Shown: positions 17,423-27,039 of the stretch, piece after piece
Numbering within the stretch: position 1 is the first letter of the stretch
How the letters are laid out: every line of letters begins with the position of its first letter
Assembly (NCBI GenBank): GCA_910588685.1
Contig: CAJUPX010000009.1
Span: forward strand, 10,938 to 74,937
Direction: 5' to 3'
Source: an uncultured Christensenellaceae bacterium
Lineage (GTDB): Bacteria > Bacillota > Clostridia > Christensenellales > Borkfalkiaceae
Length of the DNA stretch: 64,000 nucleotides
Notes under the pieces: model-generated
What the model saw: the letters and a program-made list of their open reading frames with translations, nothing else
What the model was told of the DNA's origin: nothing
Databases searched by the model: none
Made by a program: the position numbers and the translations under genes

Positions 17423-18145
17423 CTACAACACAGTAAAGTTGAACGGCAATCCGAAAATAACGTTCCAAAGCGCGGTAATCGGAAATCCGACTATTCGCCT
17501 TGCAAACAATTGAACGTAACCGAGTATATCAAAGTATTCAAAAATACCTATGTTTAAATATCTGACAAGAAAATCGCACACAAAGCTTTCTATTACAAGC
17601 GCCATCAAAATATAAAAACCGTAGTTGCGTAAAAACCTGCGTACGGGATTTACCTGTCTTGTAAAGGATTCAATAACTCTGAAACCGTCGAGAGGATAAA
17701 AAGGCAGTAAATTGAATATAAAAATGCTCAGACTGAATACGAAAATGAGGAAAAACGAATACTCGAAAAAATAAACCGCATACGCGCCGACCTGGTTTGC
17801 GGGCTGAACGTAAAGAGCGATAAGCAAATACAGCGGATATGCTATAAAAGCAATTATATAATTAGCTGTTACGCCCGCTATCGCGGTTAAAAACAAGCCT
17901 TTACGGTAATTGCGGAAGTTACTCGGGTAAATAGGTACAGGTTTTGCCCAACCGAAACCTGTTAAAAGACAGAGAACAAAACCCGTAGGCTCAAAATGCT
18001 TTATAGGGTTAAGTGTGAGTCTGCCCTGAAATTTTGCAGTGCCGTCGCCGCATTTATAAGCAACGAAAGCGTGCGCGAACTCGTGCGGAACAAGTACCAT
18101 TAAAACGGCTACCGCCGACGCGAGATAATAAATTAAATCTTCCAT
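17423..18145 (-). CDS. Site-2 protease, M50 family
   Basis: Intramembrane zinc metalloprotease of the short RseP/YwhC-like group. HEFAHAF near residue 22 supplies two zinc ligands and the catalytic Glu, and NLLPFYPLDGFRV near residue 145 supplies the third ligand Asp. Five or six hydrophobic segments, 240 residues, no PDZ domain. The start overlaps the lysA stop by one base. In clostridia this gene precedes scpA; its substrate is not known. Confidence 0.9.
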   Translation of the reverse strand: MEDLIYYLASAVAVLMVLVPHEFAHAFVAYKCGDGTAKFQGRLTLNPIKHFEPTGFVLCLLTGFGWAKPVPIYPSNFRNYRKGLFLTAIAGVTANYIIAFIAYPLYLLIALYVQPANQVGAYAVYFFEYSFFLIFVFSLSIFIFNLLPFYPLDGFRVIESFTRQVNPVRRFLRNYGFYILMALVIESFVCDFLVRYLNIGIFEYFDILGYVQLFARRIVGFPITALWNVIFGLPFNFTVL

Positions 18146-19470
18146 TATTTCAACCTTTCGGGAATTAAATCGTTTCTTACGATATCTTCGTAAGTCTGTG
18201 GCTTTATTATATATTCCGCTTGACCGTCATTGACGAGAACTGCGGGTGGAACAGCGTTTCTGTTGTAATTGCTTGCCATAGAATAGTTATACGCCCCCGT
18301 AGTAAGAACAGCTAAAATATCGCCGGTTTTTACTTCGGGAAGCGGCATATCCACTCCTATTAAATCGCCGCTTTCACAGCATTTACCTGCAATAGAAACC
18401 TTTTCGGTACATTTTTCATTTGCTCTGTTTGCCAGAATCGCAGTATATTTCGACTGATAAAGAGCATAGCGCGGATTATCGAACATTCCTCCGTCAACGG
18501 CAACATATTTTTTTATGCCGGGAATATCCTTAATCGCACCCACGGTATAAAGCGTAATTCCAGCCTCGCCGACTATGGAGCGCCCCGGCTCAATCAAAAG
18601 ATACGGAAGTTTAAGACCATGCTCTACCGCCTTTGACTTAACCGCTTCTATTAAAGCAATCAGATAGTTTTCGTAATCCTTTTCTTTGAGTTTAGGCTCT
18701 TCGTCGTTATACCATACTCCGAATCCGCCGCCGAGATTTATTGTGTCTGCTTCAAAATTCAAACTGTTTTTTACTGACGCAGTAAAATCCATAACTTTTT
18801 CAACCGCCAGTTTAAAAGCCTCTTCTTCAAAAATCTGGGAACCGATATGGCAGTGATAGCCGTGTAAAGCCAGATTTTTTTTGGATAAAACATATTTGCA
18901 GGCTGCCGCCGCAGAGCCGTCCGATACAGAAAAGCCGAATTTACTGTCTGTGCGCGCCGTCTGAATAAACGCGTGCGTATGCGCTTCCACTCCGGGATTG
19001 ATACGGATTAAAACTCTTTGTTTTACTCCCTTTTCACCCGCTATTTTATCAACCATATCGGCTTCCGATAAACTGTCTAAAACCACCGTTCCAACGCCGC
19101 TCTCAACTGCGTAAACAAGCTCGGAAAACAGTTTATTATTGCCGTGCATATAAATTTTATCCGCGGGAAATCCAGCCGAAAGCGCGGTATAAAGCTCCCC
19201 GCCCGAAACAACGTCCACACCTATATTTTCGCTCTTTGCGATAGCGTAAACAGCTTTGCAGGAAAAAGCTTTGCTTGCATAAAGAACCAAACCCCTTCCT
19301 TCGTATCTGCTTTGCAGCGTATCGCGGTAAACGCGCATCATTTTTCTTATGTACGCCTCGTCGAAAACATACAGTGGCGTACCGAATTTACGAGCTAAAC
19401 TTACTGCGTCCGCTCCCCCTATTTCGAGATGTCCGTCAGCGTTTATTTTAAGGGTACTTCTTTGGTTCAT
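18145..19470 (-). CDS. lysA: Diaminopimelate decarboxylase
   Basis: PLP enzyme of the alanine-racemase fold that forms L-lysine from meso-diaminopimelate, the last step of lysine synthesis. Visible are the PLP lysine region YASKAFSCKAV, HGYHCHIGSQI, NLGGGFGVWY, and the C-terminal CESGDLIG and GAYNYSMASNYN. 441 residues from the ATG at 19470, which has GGAG in front. Upstream in-frame codons are rejected because they lie beyond the promoter. Confidence 0.95.
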   Translation of the reverse strand: MNQRSTLKINADGHLEIGGADAVSLARKFGTPLYVFDEAYIRKMMRVYRDTLQSRYEGRGLVLYASKAFSCKAVYAIAKSENIGVDVVSGGELYTALSAGFPADKIYMHGNNKLFSELVYAVESGVGTVVLDSLSEADMVDKIAGEKGVKQRVLIRINPGVEAHTHAFIQTARTDSKFGFSVSDGSAAAACKYVLSKKNLALHGYHCHIGSQIFEEEAFKLAVEKVMDFTASVKNSLNFEADTINLGGGFGVWYNDEEPKLKEKDYENYLIALIEAVKSKAVEHGLKLPYLLIEPGRSIVGEAGITLYTVGAIKDIPGIKKYVAVDGGMFDNPRYALYQSKYTAILANRANEKCTEKVSIAGKCCESGDLIGVDMPLPEVKTGDILAVLTTGAYNYSMASNYNRNAVPPAVLVNDGQAEYIIKPQTYEDIVRNDLIPERLK

Positions 19471-19495
19471 AAAATTTCTCCGTTTCTTTTTAATT

Positions 19496-19524
19496 ATTTT
19501 ACCAAAAACAGCTAAATTAGTCAA
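19496..19524 (-). promoter_or_regulatory. lysA promoter
   Basis: Minus strand TTGACT (19519-19524), 17-bp spacer, TAAAAT (19496-19501), about 20 nt before the start codon. No lysine riboswitch is apparent in the short leader. Confidence 0.6.
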
Positions 19525-19731
19525 ACGATTAATAAAAATAATTAATCCTGACAAACACCAAGTATTTTAAAAACATATCGTAAATAACCGCATAATACGA
19601 TATTCTCGCCTTTTAGTCTTATAGTTTTTTAATTATAACATTATAAGCATAGCGAATTTATCTTATAAGAATAATACTTATTATTAAAATGTCTGATAAT
19701 TTTGACTAAGAATTACGAGAGGTGAAAATAA

Positions 19732-20013
19732 ATGAATGTAGGCGAAAGAATCAGAAATATAAGAGCTAAAGCAGGATTTACGCAAAATAAATTAGCGGAA
19801 TGGGCGGGCGTTTCCCAAACGCATTTACGCAGAGTTGAATTCGGCGAGGCAGACATTACCGTAGGACATTTAAGAATGATATGCGATGCTTTAGGGTATA
19901 CGCTTAAAGATTTTTTTAACATTTCCGATGAACAGGATGAAATTTCATCGGCTTTGGCAAATTTAAGCCCTAAACAAAAGAAGCTTTTAATAGAATTTTT
20001 AAAAAGTTTATAA
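19732..20013 (+). CDS. XRE-family transcriptional regulator
   Basis: 93 residues: a Cro/CI helix-turn-helix in the first 60 (RIRNIRAKAGFTQNKLAEW followed by VSQTHLRRVEFGE), then a short C-terminal helix (LSPKQKKLLIEFLKSL). The ATG at 19732 follows GAGAGGTG. It stands alone on the + strand between lysA and a carboxypeptidase gene. The AT-rich DNA upstream holds TTATAAG/CTTATAA inverted repeats that could be its own operator. The target genes are unknown. Confidence 0.8.
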   Translation: MNVGERIRNIRAKAGFTQNKLAEWAGVSQTHLRRVEFGEADITVGHLRMICDALGYTLKDFFNISDEQDEISSALANLSPKQKKLLIEFLKSL

Positions 20014-20313
20014 CATACACCTTACATATTTGTTATATTTTATTGATAAACAAATAGCACATTGTATTATATTAGAAATAAAGTGTGCTATTTTTATTAT
20101 AATTGAGAAAAATAAATTGATATTTACGTAAAATTTTAACTTTTGCAAGGGCGGTTTTTTCCTAACCGGCCGTTATTATAATTAATTTTAGTTAATCGCA
20201 GTTACATTATAATTTTATTTAATAAAAAAGCAAGGAAATTAAATTAACTAGCTTTCCTTGCTTTATATCCTTGCTTTATATCTATTAACAATAATATGGC
20301 TTTTCTATCTTGT
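20014..20313. other. Intergenic stretch with hairpin and tandem repeat
   Basis: This 300-base gap is very AT-rich and has no gene. An inverted repeat AAAGCAAGGAAA / TTTCCTTGCTTT (20227-20238 with 20253-20264) may terminate transcripts. Next to it a 13-bp unit, CCTTGCTTTATAT, occurs twice in tandem (20256-20281). Nothing else is recognisable. Confidence 0.5.
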
Positions 20314-21465
20314 TTATATTGCCCATTCGGATGCAATATCTTTTAAATTGTCAAAAAAGTTTGCTTTTTCTATATTCTCCGCTGCCACGATATTTACCGT
20401 ATCCGCGAGCACTCCGTTTTTATATACCTCTATTTTACCTACAACCGAGTCCATTATTACAGGCGCTTTTAAGTCGTATGAGGTTACGTTATAAGTAACG
20501 TCCGGATTTTCGTCGGCTTTAGTAAATATCGAGCAATTGCGTTCGGGGCGGACGGCTACCCAGTTATTTTTACCGCCGCGAACGGAAAATTCGTCGTTTA
20601 AAGTGACGTCCTTATCAAGCACGATTTTGTTTTTGAAGTTTGCAAAACCGTAATTAAAGAGATTTATGGTTGATTTAAAGCGGTTTTCGCTTGAATCTGC
20701 GCCTAAAACAACGGAAATAAAGCGCAAATCGTTTTTATTTGCCGTCGCGGCAAGACAGAAACCTGCTTCATTTGTAAAACCTGTTTTTCCGCCGTCGCAT
20801 AACGCATATTTTTTTAACAATTTATTCGTATTAGTCATTGAAACGTTTCTGTTATCGGGATGAGCAAAATCTTCAAGCCAGATTTTACTGTATTTGAAAT
20901 AATCCTCGTTTTTAATAAGATTTGCAAACATTACTGCCACGTCCTTTGCACAGGAATACTGCGTTTCGCGGGGCAGCCCGGTGCAGTTTGCAAACTGCGT
21001 ATCCGCGCAGCCGAGTTCGGAAGCCTTTTTATTCATTTGCGAAACAAACGTGCTTTCGTCGCCGCAAACGGCTTCGGAAAGCGCAACGCAACTATCGTTT
21101 GCCGAACATACTATTATACTTTTAATAAGCTGATTGACGGGATATGAAAGTCCGCTCTGTAAAAAAATTTGTGATCCGCCCATTCCCGCCGCGTTTTCGC
21201 TGACGGTTACCATATCGTCAAGACTGATTTTACCTGCCGACACTGCGTCGAACACAAGAGTTAAAGTCATAACCTTGCAAACGCTCGCAATGGGCATACG
21301 CGCCGTTTCGTTTTCAGCATATACACACTCGCCGGTCGTACTTTCCATAAGATAAGCCGACTTACAACCCGAAGTTAAAGCATCGGCAGGCTTTGTATCG
21401 CAAGGCGCGGCGCCGCCGGATGCCAATAAACAAGAAGATAAAATAACTGATAATAATTTTTGCAT
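20314..21465 (-). CDS. D-alanyl-D-alanine carboxypeptidase, second copy
   Basis: Exported peptidase S11 enzyme. It has a signal peptide over residues 1-20, then SVCK (catalytic Ser), SAND and KTGFT in the correct order and spacing, with a C-terminal beta domain from about residue 290. 383 residues, longer than the copy at 12759-13769 and clearly diverged from it. The nearby spoIVB makes a role in sporulation peptidoglycan plausible (DacF/DacB-like), but this is inference. Confidence 0.9.
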   Translation of the reverse strand: MQKLLSVILSSCLLASGGAAPCDTKPADALTSGCKSAYLMESTTGECVYAENETARMPIASVCKVMTLTLVFDAVSAGKISLDDMVTVSENAAGMGGSQIFLQSGLSYPVNQLIKSIIVCSANDSCVALSEAVCGDESTFVSQMNKKASELGCADTQFANCTGLPRETQYSCAKDVAVMFANLIKNEDYFKYSKIWLEDFAHPDNRNVSMTNTNKLLKKYALCDGGKTGFTNEAGFCLAATANKNDLRFISVVLGADSSENRFKSTINLFNYGFANFKNKIVLDKDVTLNDEFSVRGGKNNWVAVRPERNCSIFTKADENPDVTYNVTSYDLKAPVIMDSVVGKIEVYKNGVLADTVNIVAAENIEKANFFDNLKDIASEWAI

Positions 21466-21493
21466 AACCTAAGTATGCGGATTAATCAGGAAT

Positions 21494-22036
21494 TTATACT
21501 ATTATTATAACCACACGGAAAACAACGTTTACAAGCAACAACATAATTATCACGTCGGCAAGAGCGAAAATTGCCGGGAACCAGGGCAAATACTTTTTAT
21601 TTATGTTTTTACAGCTATCGCAGATAAGATAAAGAAGCGCAAACGAAACAAGCGACGAGGGAATGAAAACAAATACAGCCACAAGCACTCCCCCTATCGT
21701 TCCTATGCTTACCATAATTACAGTGTAAACAGAACAGACAAGCCCTCTTATAAAAATAAATATCAATACAAGGTATTTGCAGTTAGTAAAATAGCATATC
21801 AGAAAAAACAAGTACGCGTATAATATTGACGAGAATAACCTTATCAGTAAAAGTGAAAAATTGTTAAAATTAAAAACTTTATAAATATATTCAGAAGTGA
21901 AATTTATAAAATAAATATTAAAATCAGCCACTGTACATAGTACTATGCCAGATATAACTGAACAAATAATTACTACTATGTAAGCAATTAACAGTCTTTT
22001 GTCACACTTAAAACCGATGAATGATAAATTCCCCAT
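21494..22036 (-). CDS. Multi-pass membrane protein, unrecognised
   Basis: About 180 residues, almost entirely hydrophobic, with five probable membrane helices (for example LIAYIVVIICSVISGIVLC and IMLLLVNVVFRVVIIIV). A short cytoplasmic N-terminus ends in KCDKR. The number of helices and the sporulation neighbours recall SpoIIM, but I do not recognise a diagnostic motif and leave it unnamed. The ATG at 22036 is preferred to a TTG two codons upstream. Confidence 0.65.
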   Translation of the reverse strand: MGNLSFIGFKCDKRLLIAYIVVIICSVISGIVLCTVADFNIYFINFTSEYIYKVFNFNNFSLLLIRLFSSILYAYLFFLICYFTNCKYLVLIFIFIRGLVCSVYTVIMVSIGTIGGVLVAVFVFIPSSLVSFALLYLICDSCKNINKKYLPWFPAIFALADVIIMLLLVNVVFRVVIIIV

Positions 22037-22092
22037 ATACAATTATATGAATTTTTCAGCGCAATATGAACCGATTATTATTTTAAACAATA

Positions 22093-22130
22093 AAAAAGGT
22101 CAAATCAGATTTAATAGATTTGACCTTTTT
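22093..22130 (-). terminator. Terminator after spoIVB
   Basis: AAAAGGTCAAATC pairs with GATTTGACCTTTTT around a 10-nt loop; T-runs lie on both sides, so it could act in both directions. It is three bases from the spoIVB stop. Confidence 0.8.
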
Positions 22131-22132
22131 AT

Positions 22133-23149
22133 TTAATATGCTTCCATCATTTTATCTATTGCAATACCGTAGCCGCGCGTAGGATCATTTACAAACACGT
22201 GGGTAACGGCGCCTATAAGTTTGCCATTCTGCACTATAGGACTGCCGCTCATTCCCTGCACTATTCCTCCGGTTTTCTCTATAAGAGCTTTGTCTTCTAT
22301 TTTAATTACAAAATTTCTGTTGTCTTTATTATCTTTATCCACTTTTACTATAGATATTTTATAAGACTCCGGCTCGTTGCCGTAAACTGTGGAATAAATA
22401 TACGCCGTTCCTATTTCCACTTTATCAACGGATGCTTTTTCAATCTTTACAAGCTTAGAACAGTTATAATTTTCTGCAAGTTCTCCGAACACCCCGCAGG
22501 AGCAGTTAAATTTAGCCTGGCCTATAACCGAACCGCTTTCAAACGCGCCTTTGAGCTCGCCGGGCGCGCCGCGCACTCCTTTTTTTACGTCGTATATAAG
22601 ACTTCCGAATACCGTACCACCGTTAATTTCAATAATTTTATTATCGGCGTCCGCTATAGGATGACCTAACGACGCAAATTTATTATTAGACTTATCAATA
22701 TAGGTTACAGTGCCTATACCGCTCACGCTGTCTTTTACTAATATACCGAGCCTTTTGCCGTTTGCGGCTAAATCTTTTACAGGTTCAACTTCAATTGACA
22801 GTAAATTCCCGCCGCGTATTATATCTACTATATATTTTTTGTATTCACGGGCTATTATCCGGTTTATATCCGAGCTTTTATTAACTTCCTCACCGTTTAT
22901 TTTATCTATAACGTCGCCGCTTTTTATCCCGGCGGCTCTTGCGGGAGAACACATTCCGCCGCTTGTAAGCACGTCGCACAGCCCAACTACTTCAACTCTG
23001 GTTGTACTCAGTGAAAAACCTGCGGGAAAACCGCCTAAATACAACCCGTCCGTTGCAGCATCGGCATAATTAGGAGTAAAAACAAGCGAGAAGACAATAA
23101 TTGCTGCAGACAAAATTATAGCTTTTATACCTTTCTTTGCGTTAAACAT
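22133..23149 (-). CDS. spoIVB: SpoIVB serine peptidase
   Basis: Sporulation signalling protease made in the forespore. It cleaves SpoIVFA in the intermembrane space to release pro-sigma-K processing. It has one N-terminal membrane anchor (residues 7-30), a PDZ domain (residues 55-110, with MCSPARAAGIKSGDVIDKIN) and the S55 peptidase domain with catalytic Ser in GMSGSPIVQNGKLIGAVTHV. I use the ATG at 23149 (338 residues); an upstream TTG would add 12 residues. It follows recN on the same strand, as in Bacillus. Confidence 0.95.
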   Translation of the reverse strand: MFNAKKGIKAIILSAAIIVFSLVFTPNYADAATDGLYLGGFPAGFSLSTTRVEVVGLCDVLTSGGMCSPARAAGIKSGDVIDKINGEEVNKSSDINRIIAREYKKYIVDIIRGGNLLSIEVEPVKDLAANGKRLGILVKDSVSGIGTVTYIDKSNNKFASLGHPIADADNKIIEINGGTVFGSLIYDVKKGVRGAPGELKGAFESGSVIGQAKFNCSCGVFGELAENYNCSKLVKIEKASVDKVEIGTAYIYSTVYGNEPESYKISIVKVDKDNKDNRNFVIKIEDKALIEKTGGIVQGMSGSPIVQNGKLIGAVTHVFVNDPTRGYGIAIDKMMEAY

Positions 23150-23218
23150 AACAGTATTTTGCGCAACGCTACCAGGAATATTCAAAGATCGGCGGAATTT
23201 TCAATTTAATTTACAAAC

Positions 23219-23254
23219 AAAAAAAGCGTTCACTTCAAATTTGCAAACGCTTTT
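23219..23254 (-). terminator. Terminator after recN
   Basis: AAAAAGCGTT pairs with AAACGCTTTTT, loop about 13 nt, T-run on the minus strand. It separates recN from spoIVB. Confidence 0.75.
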
Positions 23255-23259
23255 TATTA

Positions 23260-24939
23260 TTATTTTTTAAATTGATTAATAAGCTCTGCCGCGTGTTCTC
23301 GCGAGGCAGCTGTATCAAGACTGCCGGTTAAACGCACAATCTCTTCAATTTTGCTTTGTACGTCAAGTTTTTTTACTTTTGTAACTGTTTTACCGCTCGT
23401 TTCTTCTTTATAAATAAGGTAATGGCTGTCGCCCGCGGCGCAAACCTGGGCAAGATGAGAAACAACTATAACCTGCGTATTTTGCGCTATATTTATAAAT
23501 TTTTCCGCTACGGTATTTGCCGTGCGTCCGCTTATACCAGCATCAATTTCATCGAATATATAAGTTGAAATGCCGTTAACATCCTTTAAAACCGTTTTTA
23601 CCGCAAGCATAAAGCGCGAAGCCTCGCCGCCGCTTATTACCTTACTCATCGGTTTTTGCGGCTCGCCTTTGTTTGCCGAAAACATAAAACATATCTTATC
23701 CGAACCGTCGGAGTTGTTAAGTTCCGCACTGTTTTCATCGTATTTTTCAAAATTTACGGAGAACTCGGCAGACGGAATATTTAGCGATTTAAGCTCTTCT
23801 ATAACCGAACCGGAAAATTTTTCGGCTGCAGTTTTTCTCAAATCCGTTAGCTTTTTACAAAGCCCGTAAATTTTATTGTTGCAGTCCGCAATTTTTTTAT
23901 TAAATTTTCCCACTGCGTCCGCGCCATCGGATAACAGATTATACTGCTCGCGCGCCTTTTGGCAAAAATTTAAAACCTGAGTTTCATCAGAGCCGTACTT
24001 TTTAAACAGCGACTTAATTAACGTTATACGGCTGTCGATTTCCTCCGCCTCTCTGCTGTCAAAGGACAGTTCGCCGCAAAAATCCGAAAGACATTCGGTT
24101 ATATCAGACATTTCAAGATATAGGCTGTCAAGTCTGTCGTAAAGCTTTGAATAGTCCTCGCTAAGCGACGACACCGAATTTAAACAATGCTTTGCCGTTG
24201 TAACGCCGTCTATACTTCCGTTATCGTCAGACAATGCCGTGCGCGCAGATGACAATGCGGTTAAAATGCGCTCAGTATTGTCAATCAATTTCTGACGGGC
24301 GGTCAAACGTTCAAATTCGCCCTCCTGTAACGCCGCCTGTTCAATTTCTTTTATCTGATAATCCAAAATGTCGAGTCTTTGCTCTCTTTCCGCCTCATTA
24401 CCGCCGATTTGAGCAATTTTCTTGTTAATTTCCCTCTTATCTGAGATTAATAATGATAATTCTTTTTTAATTTTTTCTGCGGCTGAACCCAAAATTCCGT
24501 CAATAACTTTAAGTTGGTTTGCTTCGTCCAACAAAAAGAAATGCTCGGACTGACCGTGCACGTCTACAAGGCGCTGCGTAACGGATTTTAGCATAGCAAC
24601 GGTAACTGCGGCGCCGTTGATTTTTATTCCTCCGCGCCCTTCCGTATTGAACCTGCGGGAAATTGTAATAGTACCGTCGCAGTCGATATCGTAATCGCGC
24701 AGAACGTTTGCAGCCGCCGAGTTTTCGTCAACTAAAAATTCGGCGCGCACCGTTGCTTCCTGCTCGCCGTATCTAATCATTGTTTTATCGGCTTTAGAGC
24801 CCAAAACAAAATTAATAGATTCTAAAATTACCGATTTACCAGAACCTGTTTCACCCGACAAAACGTTCACGCCGCCATCGAACACAATCTCCGTCTCGGA
24901 TATGAGCGCAACGTTTTTAATGTATAAACTTTGTAACAT
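23260..24939 (-). CDS. recN: DNA repair protein RecN
   Basis: SMC-like ATPase acting early in double-strand-break repair. Walker A is GETGSGKS (near residue 29), the ABC signature region is KVISGGEASRFMLA, Walker B is YIFDEIDAGISG, and long coiled coils lie between the two halves. 559 residues, normal. Its start overlaps the argR stop by one base; argR-recN is a classic Bacillota gene pair. Confidence 0.97.
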   Translation of the reverse strand: MLQSLYIKNVALISETEIVFDGGVNVLSGETGSGKSVILESINFVLGSKADKTMIRYGEQEATVRAEFLVDENSAAANVLRDYDIDCDGTITISRRFNTEGRGGIKINGAAVTVAMLKSVTQRLVDVHGQSEHFFLLDEANQLKVIDGILGSAAEKIKKELSLLISDKREINKKIAQIGGNEAEREQRLDILDYQIKEIEQAALQEGEFERLTARQKLIDNTERILTALSSARTALSDDNGSIDGVTTAKHCLNSVSSLSEDYSKLYDRLDSLYLEMSDITECLSDFCGELSFDSREAEEIDSRITLIKSLFKKYGSDETQVLNFCQKAREQYNLLSDGADAVGKFNKKIADCNNKIYGLCKKLTDLRKTAAEKFSGSVIEELKSLNIPSAEFSVNFEKYDENSAELNNSDGSDKICFMFSANKGEPQKPMSKVISGGEASRFMLAVKTVLKDVNGISTYIFDEIDAGISGRTANTVAEKFINIAQNTQVIVVSHLAQVCAAGDSHYLIYKEETSGKTVTKVKKLDVQSKIEEIVRLTGSLDTAASREHAAELINQFKK

Positions 24940-25391
24940 TAAATTAAGTATTCTTTAAGAATTTCCACAACTCTGACTGTACTTTCGTTACTGTCGATAA
25001 CTATAAGTAGCGTGTCGTCGCCTGCAACGCTGCCGATAATTTCGGGAATTTTAAGCGAATCCACAAAAACACCGACCGTTGAACCGTTGCCGCGCATAGT
25101 TTTAACGAGAATAAGATTGTTGGCGTGCCTGATACTGAGAACGCAGCATTTGAACAGATTAGTCATTCTGTTGGTTACGTTGTCAACGTACGAGTCAAAA
25201 CTTATGTACTTATATTTTTTGGTTTCACCCGCAACCTTATAGAGCTTTAAATCCTTAACGTCGCGCGAGATTGTAGCCTGCGTAACGTTAAAGTTAGCTT
25301 TAATAAGCTCATCGCAAAGCTCCTCCTGCGTATCAATTTCCTTTTGTGTAATAATTTCCAGAATTTTCTGCTGTCTTAACGATCTTTTCAT
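24939..25391 (-). CDS. argR: Arginine repressor
   Basis: 150 residues: an N-terminal winged helix (QEELCDELIKANFNVTQATISRDVKDL) and a C-terminal hexamerisation and arginine-binding domain (GSVAGDDTLLIVIDS, with the ligand-binding GDDT). ArgR senses arginine and represses its synthesis. In this gene block it is found widely in Bacillota, sometimes with non-arginine roles. The ATG at 25391 is preceded by GGAG and overlaps the nadK stop by one base. Confidence 0.96.
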   Translation of the reverse strand: MKRSLRQQKILEIITQKEIDTQEELCDELIKANFNVTQATISRDVKDLKLYKVAGETKKYKYISFDSYVDNVTNRMTNLFKCCVLSIRHANNLILVKTMRGNGSTVGVFVDSLKIPEIIGSVAGDDTLLIVIDSNESTVRVVEILKEYLI

Positions 25392-26203
25392 TATCTGCTC
25401 CACTTATTTAATTTCAGAAATAATTTATTAAAGAAATTTTCTTCTTTTTTTACTATAAATTCCACCGTATACTGCGATTTTTTTACGGTAAGGCGCTCTC
25501 CTTTGCTTACCGTACCCATAAGTCTGCCGTCAACAATCATTACAAGCGATTCACGCGTTTTCAACGGCTCGATTTCGAGCACGCTTTCATCGCTGAAAAC
25601 TATGGGTCTTGAATGAAGCGAATGGGCGCAAATAGGCGTAAGTATAAACGCGTTTATGTCCGGCGTAAGTACCGAGCCGCCCGCCGAGAGAGAATATGCC
25701 GTGGAACCCGTCGGCGTACTGACTATTATTCCGTCAGACGAAAAGTTATCTACCGTTGCGCCGTTGATTTTTGCGCTTAAATTAACGGTATTTGAAAAAT
25801 TATTGCCGCTGGTATTGCGTTGAATAACAAGCTCGTTCAGCGCAAGGAATTTATTTTCACCGCAAATAATTTCAAGCATACTCCTGCTCTGCGTTGAATA
25901 ATTTCCTTCGCATACGAGTTTGACCGCCTCGTCGAGTTTCTCCGGCTCGAACTCGGCAAGAAACCCTACGTGACCGTAATTTATTCCTATTATCTTTATC
26001 CCGCGGCGAGCACATTCCGAAGCTAAATTCAGAATAGTACCATCGCCGCCGAGCACAATCAAAATATCCAGTCCGTCAAGTTCGCCGGCGGCAGAAACGT
26101 TTTTACAGGATATACCCGCATCTGTCAACTTCGTTTTTATGTAACCGATTTTACTTCCGCCGTCGGTAAAGTAATTTTCATTGAAGAAAACTCCCGTTCT
26201 CAT
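25391..26203 (-). CDS. nadK: NAD kinase
   Basis: Phosphorylates NAD to NADP. Family motifs: VLGGDGTILN (the GGDG loop), INYGHVGFLAEFEP, the ALNELVIQR region, and SDGIIVSTPTGSTAYSLSAGG. About 270 residues from the ATG at 26203. No ribosome site precedes this ATG. A consensus promoter ends nine bases upstream, so initiation on a nearly leaderless transcript is possible. Confidence 0.95.
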   Translation of the reverse strand: MRTGVFFNENYFTDGGSKIGYIKTKLTDAGISCKNVSAAGELDGLDILIVLGGDGTILNLASECARRGIKIIGINYGHVGFLAEFEPEKLDEAVKLVCEGNYSTQSRSMLEIICGENKFLALNELVIQRNTSGNNFSNTVNLSAKINGATVDNFSSDGIIVSTPTGSTAYSLSAGGSVLTPDINAFILTPICAHSLHSRPIVFSDESVLEIEPLKTRESLVMIVDGRLMGTVSKGERLTVKKSQYTVEFIVKKEENFFNKLFLKLNKWSR

Positions 26204-26212
26204 AACAATATA

Positions 26213-26241
26213 ATTATACATAATATAATATTTATATGCAA
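26213..26241 (-). promoter_or_regulatory. nadK promoter
   Basis: Minus strand TTGCAT (26236-26241), 17-bp spacer, TATAAT (26213-26218). Only nine bases separate the -10 box from the start codon. Confidence 0.55.
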
Positions 26242-26283
26242 GTATTTTTTATAAAAAAATTAAATAAATATACAAAAAATCCG

Positions 26284-27039
26284 CTAAATCAAAGCGGATT
26301 TAAGTATATTATTCAATTGCTCGGCTTTTACACCCTTTTTCATTAATAATATATATTCAATATTCTTGCCTTTTACAACAGGCGCCGCGGTTAACCGTAC
26401 AGGCGATAATCCCACTGAAATTGCAAAGTTGTAAATTTTTTGCACCGCGTTAAGACGTTGCTTTTCGTCTTTGACAATACCGTTTTTTCCGACTTTTTTA
26501 CTTTCACATTCAAACTGGGGTTTTATTAAAGCCAACACCTCGCCGCCCTCTTCAAGAACGCCGGACACTGCGCCGAGAATATAGGTAAGCGAAATAAAGC
26601 TGACGTCTATAACCGCTCCGTCGAGCTTGTCGGAAAAAAGCTCGCGGCTAAGATTCCGCGCGTTGAAATTATCGATTACAACAACTTTGTCGCTTATAAG
26701 ACTCTTATCAAACTGACTTTCGCCAACGTCTATACAGTAAACTTTTTTTGCACCGTTCTGTAAAAGACAGTCCGTAAATCCGCCCGTGCTCGCGCCCACG
26801 TCGGCATACACTTTTCCTGCAACTGAATAATCAAAATCTTTGAGCGCTTTGGAAAGTTTAAAACCGCCCGCAGAAACATAATTTTCGTTGGCGGTTAGTA
26901 TTTCTACCCTGTCTGTTTCCCGCAGTTCATACGATGCGTTCACACTTTTGCCATTGACAAGTACCAAGCCTTTTGAGAGAGCTGCGGCGGCTTTACTGCG
27001 CGAGCCGTAGATTTGTACGAGGTGTTTATCTATTCTCAT
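26284..27039 (-). CDS. tlyA: TlyA-family rRNA methyltransferase
   Basis: An N-terminal S4 domain (MRIDKHLVQIYGSRSKAAAAL) joins an FtsJ-like Rossmann methyltransferase (VYADVGASTGGFTDCLLQNGA, the SAM site). Homologues 2'-O-methylate 16S/23S rRNA cytidines; they were first called hemolysins. About 251 residues from the ATG at 27039, overlapping the dxs stop by 14 bases. It belongs to the dxs-tlyA-nadK-argR-recN block typical of clostridia. Confidence 0.92.
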   Translation of the reverse strand: MRIDKHLVQIYGSRSKAAAALSKGLVLVNGKSVNASYELRETDRVEILTANENYVSAGGFKLSKALKDFDYSVAGKVYADVGASTGGFTDCLLQNGAKKVYCIDVGESQFDKSLISDKVVVIDNFNARNLSRELFSDKLDGAVIDVSFISLTYILGAVSGVLEEGGEVLALIKPQFECESKKVGKNGIVKDEKQRLNAVQKIYNFAISVGLSPVRLTAAPVVKGKNIEYILLMKKGVKAEQLNNILKSALI

